From Stephanodiscus triporus (lineage: Eukaryota > Bacillariophyta > Thalassiosirophyceae > Thalassiosirales > Thalassiosiraceae), in NCBI GenBank assembly GCA_036939755.1, contig JALLAZ010002910.1, forward strand, positions 1 to 14,630: DNA of 14,630 bases, given 5' to 3'. Below, piece after piece: positions 1-8,251 of this stretch. Position 1 is the stretch's first letter. Each line of letters starts with the position of its first letter. The translations under genes were made by a program, and so were the position numbers. Under the pieces are notes generated by a model. That model searched no databases. It was not told the origin of the DNA and saw only the letters and a program-made list of their open reading frames with translations.

Positions 1-5
1 GCGTT

Positions 6-521
6 TTAGCTACTTAAGCTAGATAGAGTGGGTCTTCCAGGAAAATTATCCATCTCGATTGCCACCGTCAACAGGCATTCACACATCTTAGGGTTGAACT
101 GGTGAAACATCCCTTTTGTTTTATTTTTATCCACTGAAAACCGGCAAACGTAGCCATTTGTCTTGGCATTGCTGATATCCGCTGCGTTAGATTATTCCAA
201 TACGACCGTATTTTTGCAGCTGATGAGTTGTCCCCCCAAGGGCACTTTAACTCCTATCATTTGTGGCCTCACACCCATTTAATCCCTCCTTGACCTCCTT
301 CGGGCATCCTTGAAAGGACACAGGAGATCCAGATATGGGACAGATATTTCCAAGTCGCTTTTTTCATTGTGAAGATTGTCAAGTATTCCTTGGGCTGCCA
401 CTTTTGCAAGCTCCACAAGGCGATCATCTGTAGCAGCATTTGTGGTATCACTTGGATGGAAGATCTCTTTCCTTTACTCTGCAAATTGCATCACCATTGC
501 ATCGGAATCAGCTGCTATTAA
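6..521 (-). pseudogene. Unrecognised coding-frame remnant with in-frame TAA stops
   Basis: Read on the minus strand, one frame stays in register for about 170 codons and looks protein-like, with stretches such as T-D-D-R-L-V-E-L-A-K-V-A, S-V-P-Y-L-D-L-L-C-P-F and K-M-C-E-C-L-L-T-V-A. It is interrupted by stops at plus positions 474-476, 279-281 and 192-194, ends at 6-8, and has another stop upstream at 522-524. All of these are TAA, and no frameshift is needed between them. I do not recognise the product. It could be a pseudogene damaged by point mutations, exons separated by short introns (a CTAAC...CAG acceptor-like string lies just after the 192-194 stop on the minus strand), or chance in AT-rich DNA. 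It lies outside the retroelements, in DNA of different composition, so it is probably host flanking sequence. Confidence 0.3.
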
Positions 522-714
522 TTAAATTAAATACTTCAAAATTACTGTTCTATGTGCAAACTGCAGACACTAGAGTCTTTTAAAATGCCATATGTGTGAC
601 ATACAGCATGGCCGCCAGGGGCGGCAGGTGGTTGCCTCTTCGGGTATTTCATTGGGAACAAGTTGAAAATGCAACTTCAACGTATTGACGTATGTGGCTG
701 GGAAGCCGCCGCGG
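522..714. other. Boundary zone downstream of the broken minus-strand element
   Basis: This short stretch joins AT-rich flank to GC-rich element. An AATTAAATTAAATA run near 519-532 would read as an AT tail on the minus strand and could be the relic 3' tail of the old element; this is inference. From about 600 the sequence is GC-rich and probably the old element's 3' untranslated sequence. I see no gene, no clear poly(A) tract and no convincing target-site duplication. Confidence 0.25.
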
Positions 715-3700
715 TCAATCCGGCTTCCGCTGCCATTTGTTAGAGCCGACGCTAACCAAAACCGAAGTGAGGTGTGTGCGTTTCCGCGTTGGTAATTGCC
801 GACGAAGGTCATGTGCCATATGCCCCAACAACTCGCCAAAGTCGTAGCGGGGTCGCGGTTCCCGGCGAGCAACCAGTCGGCATCGTTGGCGTCGCCCCCG
901 AGCACGCCGCTCATCAGCCGACTGTCTGCCGGCATGTCGAGCGGCCTTCAGAGCTAGAACCCAATAAGCCTGTGCCTCGTATGACGCTTTGTACATAGCA
1001 GAATGATTGAGTTCCAGGAGGTATTGGCTTTCGGTAGGGACCTCCGATGGCGAGGTCTCTAAGAGTTCGTGTATCTCCTGAAGAACCTCAGAACACGCGC
1101 GGAGGCGCAGATATCCCCGTTGCTTGTCATGCAAAGTATAGTTCCGGAATATCCACTAAGAATGTGAGATCTGAAGGAGGTGAGAAATGAACGCTTTCAT
1201 CCAGTCTTCCCCAGTGAGTCGGCAAGATGGGGACATCATGCAATGGAGGCGTTGGATTGAAGCAATTTCCACCAAAACCTTGCCTTGCAAGAATTCTGTC
1301 CACCCGATGAGGTCCTGGCCGACGGCTGCTACCTAACATATACCGGGCATTAGGGCCCACATCAGTTGTGGCCTTCTCATCATTGATGAACACCGCGGCC
1401 CTTTCCAGCGGACTGAGCTGGCGAGCCCCGCTCGAGGTAACCTTTAACAGCCCTGTTAGCTAAGCCGTCGCATAGCACGCTGAGCTGCTCTGATAGCGTA
1501 AGTTCCCTCCAGGGCTTGAGTTTGTCCTGATGGGCTTTGACATGTTTATATTGAAAGGACATCCGTGTAAAAGTTTTCAGCATGCGAATTGTGCGATGGA
1601 GGTCGGAGTGCTTGGTCCCGACCCCGAAACGCTTACGAAACTTGCTAGCTTGGTTGAGAGCGGCCATGTTGTCGCAGGAGATTATGCCACGAATGTCCTC
1701 CAGGAGAAAGTATTGGGCAATAGCCGTCACAAAAGTGTGAATGGCCACTAACCCCAACAGTTCACCTCTGTAAGACCCTGCGCTTCGGGAGATCTCATAG
1801 AAGGAGCCTCGCAGGGTGCGAATAATGCAGTGCAAGCTATCATCCACCCCGAGCCACTGACTGTGGGAGCCATTTCCCTATTGTACGACCCATCGATGAT
1901 GGCCAGGAACGTCCCATTAATCAACGAGTCCCATATCCAACTCACATCGATATCACCCTCAACTATTTGCTCCCACATCCACTCGCCCACCAGCGAGCGT
2001 AGGTGAGACCAGAATAGAGGTATTTTTGGGGTGAGGACGGCAAGAGGAGGACCAATTTCCCTGCAAAGGACCTGGTGTTCAGACAGCACCAGGATGCTTG
2101 CTGGGAGAGCATGTGCGGGGATGGCGCCGAGAGCGTGTGAATGGTGATATGTCTGACTTGACCGTAGGTGGTGGCCCTTCTCCGGGGCAAGATAGGCTGT
2201 TGATACTACCATCGCTTGTCGAATGTAGGAGAAGATCGTCCCTGGCATCATAGAACCATTCCCATCGCCTATGTGTGGGGTGCACCCAAGCGCCAAGAGG
2301 GTCGCGTAGGCTCCAGCCCGGTCCCGCAAGTGCCGTCCAGAACTCCAGCCACAGTCGCCAGTTGCCCAGGGATGGTTGTTCATTGGGAAAGATTAAGGAA
2401 GACACACCCTTGTCTTGAGGAGAGGGTCTCAGCACGAGGTTGGTGTTGAGGAATCGCCCACATGGGGTGGCAATATTGGAGAGGAAAAGCAATTTCAAGG
2501 CCAGTCGACACCGATTGAGCATCTGCAGTTGCTGGTCCCTGTACCCCGCGTCCCAGAAGAGGCGCACCACCAGAGAGTTGCACTTCCTGGGGAGTGGGAT
2601 AGTCGGGTAGTCAAGGTAGATGCGGAACTTGTAGTAATGGAAGCGTTTCCATAAACTCTTTGTCCAGCAGGGGGTAGCCAGGAGGTGAAGCTCCTCATAG
2701 TTCTCAACAAAGGGGCTGCCAGCACACCCGATCTCGAGCTGTAGGGCCTCAATCGACGCAGAGATCATCTTCGCGAGGGTAGTTCCGGCGCCGTAGTGTT
2801 GAATTAGCATGTTGATCATCCCGATAGTCTACTCCAGTGACTGGGAAGCTGAACAAACCAATGCCGAAGGCCCTGTGCATGGTTCGCCACTCTCGTTTCA
2901 CATTCCGGTTCACACCCAGGAAGGAAAGGCAGCGGAAATTTTCAAGTCGCAAGACTCGATGTGCCTCGGCCAAGGGAATAGCAAGAGTGGCAATCCCGTC
3001 GCGAATTGCCGGCCAAAGTTTGAACTTGTATGCAATCCATCCTAGACGTGCTGGTACATGAGCATTCCTCATCCGGTTGAGCCAACCGGCCATTTTCCCG
3101 GTAACATTCTCCTCGATGTGCTTTGAGTCGTTGCCATCTATCGCCGATCACACCTTGAGAGACTTCTCCGCAGTAGTGACATCGCCGTTTGATATGGGTG
3201 CGCGGGGACCATCCGGTAGAGGGATTGTCATCGCCACAGCTGGTTGCCGACCGTAGCGCCAGATACCGTTGACCCATTCATAAGAAGCGAGGATCCACCT
3301 GCTTTTGTCTGGATTAATGGCCCCACCGGTGCTGTTGAGCCCGGTGGTCCACGCTTCCGCCGATGAGTGAAGACTCTCCAGAACAGCCGTGGGTATCTTC
3401 CACATAAATTTCACCAAGAAAATCGATCACTACCCCGCTGATGGGGGAGATGATGCGCAATCCAAACCCACGGCTCTTATAACAATGCATCAATACCGAA
3501 CAAACGATCAGCCAACAGGCCCGCGCGGCACCGTTCCCTTGGCAACAACCCTGTAACGGATTCTCCCGTCCCCTCCCGCCCAAGAAACTCCTGGAATCAC
3601 CCCGTGCTGTCCGCTGGTAGAACTTCATCAATTGAATAGGGTGGAGCATCGCCACCACGGGGCCGATAGTCCCTATAATAGCCAGAAGAAGCAAAGACAT

Positions 3701-3724
3701 GACGATGTGGTTGATCCGGTCGTA
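715..3724 (-). pseudogene. Broken non-LTR retrotransposon ORF2 (RT, RNase H, C-terminal module)
   Basis: This minus-strand relic aligns piece by piece with the intact plus-strand ORF2 of this window. The order on the minus strand is: motif A end Y-D-R-I at 3724; motif B C-Q-G-N-G-A near 3550; motif C Y-V-E-D at 3406-3395, where the intact element has Y-V-D-D; E-W-V-N-G-I-W-R-Y near 3275; the RT-RNase H linker with R-W-E-W-F near 2250; RNase H I-I-D-G-S near 1890; S-Y-R-G-E-L-L-G near 1770; K-H-V-K-A-H-Q-D near 1530; and the C-terminal module, including L-H-D-K and Y-W-V-L-A-L-K-A-A-R, between about 1140 and 930. Frame changes are needed near 3390, 2820, 2100, 1850 and 1420, and a TGA sits at 3148-3150. 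Near 1150 about 160 codons, including the zinc cluster, are missing relative to the plus-strand element. Everything upstream of RT motif A is cut off where another element begins at 3722. It is clearly non-functional. Its protein divergence from the plus element marks it as a different, older lineage. Confidence 0.88.
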
Positions 3725-4825
3725 CTTTCCGGTTAGGGGGTCAGCTCACATTTAGTATTACCTACATACATACACCATCCGATACTACGTTCTACGTTGG
3801 AATTAAAGTAAATTTACCAAAACCACGGGCCAAAATACGTTGCATCGGCAGCATCTCCTCCCACACCACCCCACCTCCACCGCTGCTTCCAACGCTATCC
3901 CCCTCTACACCTACAATAACACCACCCTACGCGGCCTTTACCTCCGCTGCCGCCACTCCGCCAAGATCCCTGACGAAGCTAGCGGACCCGCTGTGGCATC
4001 TACAACACCCACTCGCCCCACCAACCGCCGGCGATTCGAACCCCTATCGATAGCCACACGGCGATCAGGACACAAGAAACGATTTAAATTTACTGTCAGC
4101 TCAACGATCACTAACGGACAGTAACGACTTCGAGACATACATCCCTCACGGTCAATTTAAACTCAATCCGATTCAAATAATTCAAAAACACACAAACAAC
4201 AGTAAACAGACGACACCTCTTCGAACAAGGGCGCGGCAACGCCCGCCGCCGTCAACGATGGGCGGGGCCTACGTTCTTCTCCTGCTGCTTACACTCTCAT
4301 TTTTCTGCCTGCCTACTATCCACGCCACTTCTGCTCATTACCTCGCACCCGTGTCCGGCTTCAACCTCTTCACCATGGCCATCCAAACGAGGACAACACA
4401 TGCCAAGGCCCAGGTGGCAAAGGCCGATGTTCCCGCTGCCATCTACAAAACCCGCCGCAGGACCCGCAGTACCTCCCAGTCGCCAACCAGTAAAAGCGTC
4501 ACCGCTCATCTCACCGCCCTTAACCTCCCCGGCCTACGATTTGACGGAGCATTGCCGATACTCGGGCGGGATGACGGACTCAAGGATCATGACGACGGGC
4601 GCGACATGGCGGTGCCAGCCATCGACACACCAGACAACCCCACCCCCCCCGATTCTCCTGTCGGAGTCGAGGATGGGACCTCTGCAACCTCCACCGACAA
4701 ATCAGCCCAACAAGTAGTTCGAATCGCCGATGACCCCCCCCCTCCCCCCGCGTTTGAGAGTCCCAGCACTTCGACTGATGGGGTCGCGCGCGGCTCCGCC
4801 CTCAAGAACCCGTCCCCAACGCCTC
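3722..4825 (+). repeat. Direct repeat copy 1: 5' end of the plus-strand element
   Basis: This segment matches 5311-6416 from its first bases (GTACTTTCCGGTTAGGGGG) to the shared CCGTCCCCAA(C/T)GCCTC, after which the copies diverge. By hand count the coding part differs at about 43 of 568 positions (7-8%). Positions 3722-4257 are the leader and include TTTAGTATTACC, a CATA microsatellite and a CA-rich tract before the start codon. The remainder is the start of ORF1. It is a second insertion, or a recombination product, of the same family. Unusually for a non-LTR element the 5' end is kept and the 3' part is lost. Confidence 0.92.
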
Positions 4826-5127
4826 ACGTGGCCTCTTGCAATGCTCGCGCCAAGGCTTCTCTTGACGCGTGCCCTCCTGGCACAACTGTTATGACAGGAG
4901 GTGCTCGCGCTGCCCCCTCTCGCGCCGTGGCCTCTCCCAACGCTCCCAATGTGGCCTCTCGCCATGCTGCCTCGTGCCCTCCTGGAGCATCCTGTTGTGA
5001 CACCTCTTTATACGATTCATGTGACACAAACATATCTCCGTGGTGTGGAACTGGGGAGTTACGCTCTTCACCATCGCTGGTGGCCGTTAGCCTCTTTAAT
5101 TTGGAGACAGAGATGTTCAGTCGGTAG
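4258..5127 (+). pseudogene. Truncated ORF1 fused to foreign tail
   Basis: The frame opens at the same ATG (ACGATGG context) as the downstream ORF1 and matches it for about 189 codons: hydrophobic start G-A-Y-V-L-L-L-L-L, basic R-R-R-T-R-S patch and the acidic/proline-rich linker. At 4825/4826 homology stops and the frame runs by chance about 100 codons into unrelated DNA, giving an Ala/Cys/Pro-rich tail with two C-P-P-G motifs and ending in TAG at 5125-5127. Between copies I counted roughly 22 synonymous and 18 replacement codon differences, more synonymous than neutral drift would give. The shared part therefore seems to have been a selected protein before this copy was truncated. The fused product lacks most of ORF1 and is very unlikely to work. 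Confidence 0.8.
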
Positions 5128-5183
5128 GCCTTGCTCTTCAATGCCTTATGCCGGCTATCCTTAGTGTGGTTCTTCGCCACCAT
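4824..5183 (-). CDS. Possible small basic protein fragment, unrecognised
   Basis: On the minus strand an ATG at 5183 (CAATGG context) opens a frame of about 119 codons. The start is lysine/arginine-rich (K-D-S-R-H-K-A-L-K-S-K-A-Y-R-L). It is followed by a charged middle and an Ala/Glu/Gly-rich end with repeated P-G-G-H and R-E-A-T-like units. The stop (plus 4824-4826) spans the rearrangement junction, so the natural C-terminus is lost. The frame is also open upstream to about 5285. I do not recognise a family. The basic N-terminal half looks more protein-like than the opposite strand, but this may be chance. If real, it is a fragment of something older than the junction. Confidence 0.2.
   Translation of the reverse strand: MVAKNHTKDSRHKALKSKAYRLNISVSKLKRLTATSDGEERNSPVPHHGDMFVSHESYKEVSQQDAPGGHEAAWREATLGALGEATAREGAARAPPVITVVPGGHASREALARALQEAT
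4829..4985. repeat. Cluster of short imperfect repeats
   Basis: The unit GTGGCCTCT occurs three times: at about 4829, at 4927-4935 and at 4951-4959. CGTGCCCTCCTGG occurs twice, at 4868-4880 and 4973-4985. In either coding direction these give repeated short peptide motifs. They suggest local replication slippage or a repetitive protein region in the source sequence. Confidence 0.6.
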
Positions 5184-5266
5184 TGTAATGGCAATGAGAG
5201 TCGATGCATCGAAAGAGAGTGTGTTGATCCTTCGGCATTGTGTTTTTTGTGTTTTGCAAGCATTTA

Positions 5267-5286
5267 TGTGTGCGAACATGCACACA
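5267..5286. repeat. Small perfect inverted repeat just before copy 2
   Basis: TGTGTGC (5267-5273) and GCACACA (5280-5286) form a perfect 7-base-pair stem around a 6-base loop, 24 bases before the element start at 5311. The sequence is partly simple CA/TG repeat, so the hairpin may be incidental. Confidence 0.45.
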
Positions 5287-5310
5287 AAGCCAGCATTTTG
5301 TGTGGAAAAG

Positions 5311-5848
5311 GTACTTTCCGGTTAGGGGGTCAGCTCACATTTAGTATTACCTACATACATACACAATCTGATATCACGTTCTACGTTGGAATTAAATTAA
5401 TCTGACCAAAACCACGGACCTAAACACGTTGCATCGGCAGCATCTACTCCTGCACCACCCCACCTCCACCGCTACTTCCAACGCCATCCCCCTCTACACC
5501 TACAATAACACCACCCTACGCGGCCTTGTCCACCGCCGCCGCCGCTCCGCTAAGATCCCTGACGAAGCTAGCGGACCCGCAGTAGCATCAACAACACCCA
5601 CTCGCCCCCTACCAACCGCCGGCGATTCGAACCATTATCGATAACCACACGGCGTTCGGAACACAAGAAACGATTTAAATTTACTGTCAGATCAACGACC
5701 ACCAACGGACAGCAACGACTTCGACACATACACCCCTCATAGTCAACTTGAACTCAAAACAATTCAAATAATTCAAAAACACACAAACAACAGCAAACAG
5801 ATGCCACTCCTTCGAACAAGGGCGCGGCAACGCCCGCCGCCTCCAACG
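5311..5848 (+). promoter_or_regulatory. Element 5' leader, presumed internal promoter region
   Basis: The leader is shared almost base for base with 3722-4257, starting GTACTTTCCGGTTAGGGGG. It holds a (CATA) microsatellite, C-rich and CAC-rich stretches, a GATTCGAACC string (5624-5633) and a terminal A/C-rich tract (AATTCAAAAACACACAAACA) before ORF1. Non-LTR elements usually carry their promoter inside the transcribed 5' region, so one is expected here, but I cannot point to a specific core element. A short frame lacking an ATG is open in both copies but drifts out of register near the end, so I do not call it a gene. Confidence 0.5.
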
Positions 5849-8251
5849 ATGGGCGGGGCCTACGTTCTTCTCCTGCTGCTCGCACTCCCATTTTTCTGCC
5901 TGCCTACTATCCACGCCACTTCTGCTCACTACCTCGCACCCGTGTCCGGCTTCATCCTCCTCACTATGGCCATCCAAACGAGGACAACACACGCCAAGGC
6001 CCAGGCGGCGAAGGCCGACGTTCCCGCTGCCATCCACAAATCCCGCCGCAGGACCCGTAGTACCTCCCGGTCGCCAACAGGTAAAAGTGTCACCGCTCAT
6101 CTTGCCGCCCTCAACCTCCCTGGCCTACGATTTGACGGAGCATTGACGATACTCGGACGGGATGACGGTCTCAAGGATCGCGACGATGGGCGCGACGTGG
6201 CGGTGCCAGCTATCGACACACCTGACAACCCCACCCCCCCCGATTCTCCGGTAGGCGTCGAGGATGGGACCTCTGTGACCTCCACCGACAAATCAGCCCA
6301 ACAAGTAGTTCGAATCGCCGACGACTCTCCCCCTCCCCCCGCGTTTGAGAGTCCCAGCACTTTGAATGATGGGGTCGCGCGCGGTTCCGCCCTCAAGAAC
6401 CCGTCCCCAATGCCTCGGGCGGTGGACGAGCCTCCGACGACACGGAAGCCTCCTCGCGGCCTAGAGCAGGGCAGTAACTATGTCATCGACAGGCCTAACA
6501 AGCTATACATAGTGTATGACGAGACCGGACAGGAGTCGCGATTCCACGTCGAGGACTTCGTCGGCCTATATCCGGCGTGGCCAATTATTGAACTGTCTAT
6601 CATCCCGACGGGCAATACTAAGGACGAGAGAATGACAACCTTTGCGCGTTGCTTTGCCGCACTCCTTGCCGAAATCAAACACGTTGACGCGAGTGCGGCT
6701 ATTGCCCCCATCAACATCTATGACGATGACAAGGACAATTTCATCGCCGACCGAGCGAGTCTTCCTGATAATTTCACAAAGCTGGGAAAATGGCTTATGA
6801 TCAGTGGAGGGAGCTGGGTGTTCGAGAAAAAAGAAAAGGGCAATGGCGAGGTCTTCGCAAGATTCCGCCTCAAGTCACGCGATCTGGCCGACGACATCGT
6901 CAACCGTGTTTCCTTTGAATTTAACCGATCGGGCGGATCACGGCTCAGCAAGAAGTCGATGCAAGCGATGGAGACAGAGACTCCCATGATGTTGCTTTTC
7001 GTCTGCAACGGCACCGACCACACGAGCATCACCACGGACGTGCGTCAAATCCTCGACCTCGCCTACCAAGACATCGAGGAGGAGAGCATGATGCCGGAGG
7101 AATACGAAAATCGGGACATCCCTCGCTTCGCTATTCGGCTCAATGTCCCCCGGCTTCCAGAGAAGAAGTCGAGTAAGGAGAATAAGGCATACGACCATAT
7201 GCGAGAGCAAGGGAAGAAGGCATTTCATCTGGAGGTTGCGAAACCTGACTTGGCGTTCTTCACCTTCCTCGCCTCCCACGCGCACAGGATGGGCCTGGAC
7301 ACGAAATACTTTGGGAAATTCGCGAAGCTCACGGCGACACTGGGCAAAGATGCCCCCCTCAGCGATTGCGCTCGTCTCCGACGGTGCATCCAGGGACATC
7401 TCAACTTCCACCTGAGCTCAACGTCTATTGCGATTAACGGGATTGACGACCTAGACGCCTCGGAGATAGTTCGTCACCCAACGACCGGCGTGAAAATTAC
7501 CAGGGTGTCACTCAGGGATATGTTATACAAGATTGTTCTCTCCAACAAATCTCCGCTCTTCCTTCAACTCAGCCAACGACCCTCCGGAGAAGTCGATGCT
7601 GTAATCCCGAACACGCCCGAGGCAGAGAACTTGGCAGAACGGATCAACGTCCAGGTGGCCGCGTGGTGCCATTTTTATTGGAAGGATACAAACAAAGGCG
7701 GCGACAGGTTCTTCAAGAAGCTCTCGGAGCGTGCGTTCAACGGGCACCTGATCCATGAGATTAGCGAGTGCACATGGGATGCTAAGGAGCAGGCGGTGAC
7801 ATCCCCACGGAGCTTGTCGGAGATGTCGGCCGTGTATGAATTCGAGAGCCTGGACTGGGTTCAAAACTTTGTCCAAGCAGACCTACACCCAAAGAAGAAA
7901 CACGTTGATCCAATGGCGGCATTCAACTTTGAGGAGGATTTTTCGGTAGGGACTATCCATGGCAGAAATGAGGCAGTTTCTAACCGGAAAGTCGGGGCGA
8001 ACGCAGCGGGGGCGATTGATATCATTGATGACGACGAAGTCAGCGTCATCTCCGCCAAGACGCAGGACGGCCACGCGGCCGCAGGTGGAATCCGGGTTGC
8101 CTCCGGTTCCACGCCCCCAGCCATCGGCCTCACCGCCGAGACTGCCCCCGCCGGAGCGACAGGGTCTGCACTCGTCGCCGCAGAGGGATCTCCGATCCCT
8201 TCTGGAGCCGGCCAGGTTGGCAGTGTCGACGGTAGGCCGGGTGGCGAATAG
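5849..8251 (+). CDS. Retrotransposon ORF1 protein, presumed RNA-binding/structural
   Basis: This 800-residue frame fills the ORF1 position upstream of an ORF2 polyprotein; such proteins usually bind and package element RNA. I chose ATG 5849 because it has a strong context (ACGATGG) and is kept in copy 1. The in-frame ATG at 5801 is ACG in copy 1. Visible parts: hydrophobic segment at residues ~5-19 (Y-V-L-L-L-L-L-A-L-P-F-F-C-L-P), basic patch K-S-R-R-R-T-R at ~64-70, acidic/proline-rich linker at ~105-195, a probably folded region from ~205 to ~715 with I-I-P-T-G-N-T-K and several F/L-rich helices, an acidic I-D-D-D-E near the end and an Ala/Gly/Pro-rich tail. I find no CCHC zinc knuckle, RRM or esterase motif. 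The hydrophobic start resembles a signal peptide, which is odd for this role; initiation at the later Met (5966) would remove it. Function rests on position, not recognised homology. Confidence 0.72.
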   Translation: MGGAYVLLLLLALPFFCLPTIHATSAHYLAPVSGFILLTMAIQTRTTHAKAQAAKADVPAAIHKSRRRTRSTSRSPTGKSVTAHLAALNLPGLRFDGALTILGRDDGLKDRDDGRDVAVPAIDTPDNPTPPDSPVGVEDGTSVTSTDKSAQQVVRIADDSPPPPAFESPSTLNDGVARGSALKNPSPMPRAVDEPPTTRKPPRGLEQGSNYVIDRPNKLYIVYDETGQESRFHVEDFVGLYPAWPIIELSIIPTGNTKDERMTTFARCFAALLAEIKHVDASAAIAPINIYDDDKDNFIADRASLPDNFTKLGKWLMISGGSWVFEKKEKGNGEVFARFRLKSRDLADDIVNRVSFEFNRSGGSRLSKKSMQAMETETPMMLLFVCNGTDHTSITTDVRQILDLAYQDIEEESMMPEEYENRDIPRFAIRLNVPRLPEKKSSKENKAYDHMREQGKKAFHLEVAKPDLAFFTFLASHAHRMGLDTKYFGKFAKLTATLGKDAPLSDCARLRRCIQGHLNFHLSSTSIAINGIDDLDASEIVRHPTTGVKITRVSLRDMLYKIVLSNKSPLFLQLSQRPSGEVDAVIPNTPEAENLAERINVQVAAWCHFYWKDTNKGGDRFFKKLSERAFNGHLIHEISECTWDAKEQAVTSPRSLSEMSAVYEFESLDWVQNFVQADLHPKKKHVDPMAAFNFEEDFSVGTIHGRNEAVSNRKVGANAAGAIDIIDDDEVSVISAKTQDGHAAAGGIRVASGSTPPAIGLTAETAPAGATGSALVAAEGSPIPSGAGQVGSVDGRPGGE

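Larger units (their letters stand above)
4826..5310. other. Unrelated 485-base spacer between the two element copies
   Basis: This stretch matches neither copy of the element nor the minus-strand relic as far as I can see. Its first ~170 bases carry short imperfect repeats and the rest is T/G-rich on the plus strand, including TGTGTTTTTTGTGTTTTGC near 5238. A minus-strand frame crosses it (separate entry). It could be pre-existing host DNA, part of a third element, or filler from a rearrangement. Nothing identifies its source. Confidence 0.5.

Noticed and set aside
715..3724. Twin-priming inversion of one element to explain the head-to-head arrangement
   Set aside because: The minus-strand sequence is far too diverged in protein from the plus element to be an inverted part of the same insertion.
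3732..3740. TTAGGG-like hexamer at the 5' end of both copies
   Set aside because: A single unit is expected by chance. There is no array and no sign of telomeric insertion.
4033..4042. GATTCGAACC in both leaders (also 5624-5633), like a minus-strand tRNA T-arm or Pol III B box
   Set aside because: The flanking bases do not form a T stem, acceptor stem or A box, so no tRNA is supported. It remains a ten-base resemblance.
3840..4124. Open frame in the 5' leader present in both copies (also at 5429-5644)
   Set aside because: It begins at TTG, has no ATG, and the two copies lose register near the end, so it is not conserved as a protein.
5801..5848. ORF1 start at the earlier in-frame ATG 5801
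   Set aside because: The corresponding codon in copy 1 is ACG and the context at 5801 is weaker than at 5849, so 5849 is preferred.
3722..6416. The two 1.1-kb direct repeats as long terminal repeats of an LTR element
   Set aside because: They include ORF1 coding sequence, lie on the same side of the element, and the element encodes an APE-type endonuclease with no integrase or protease.
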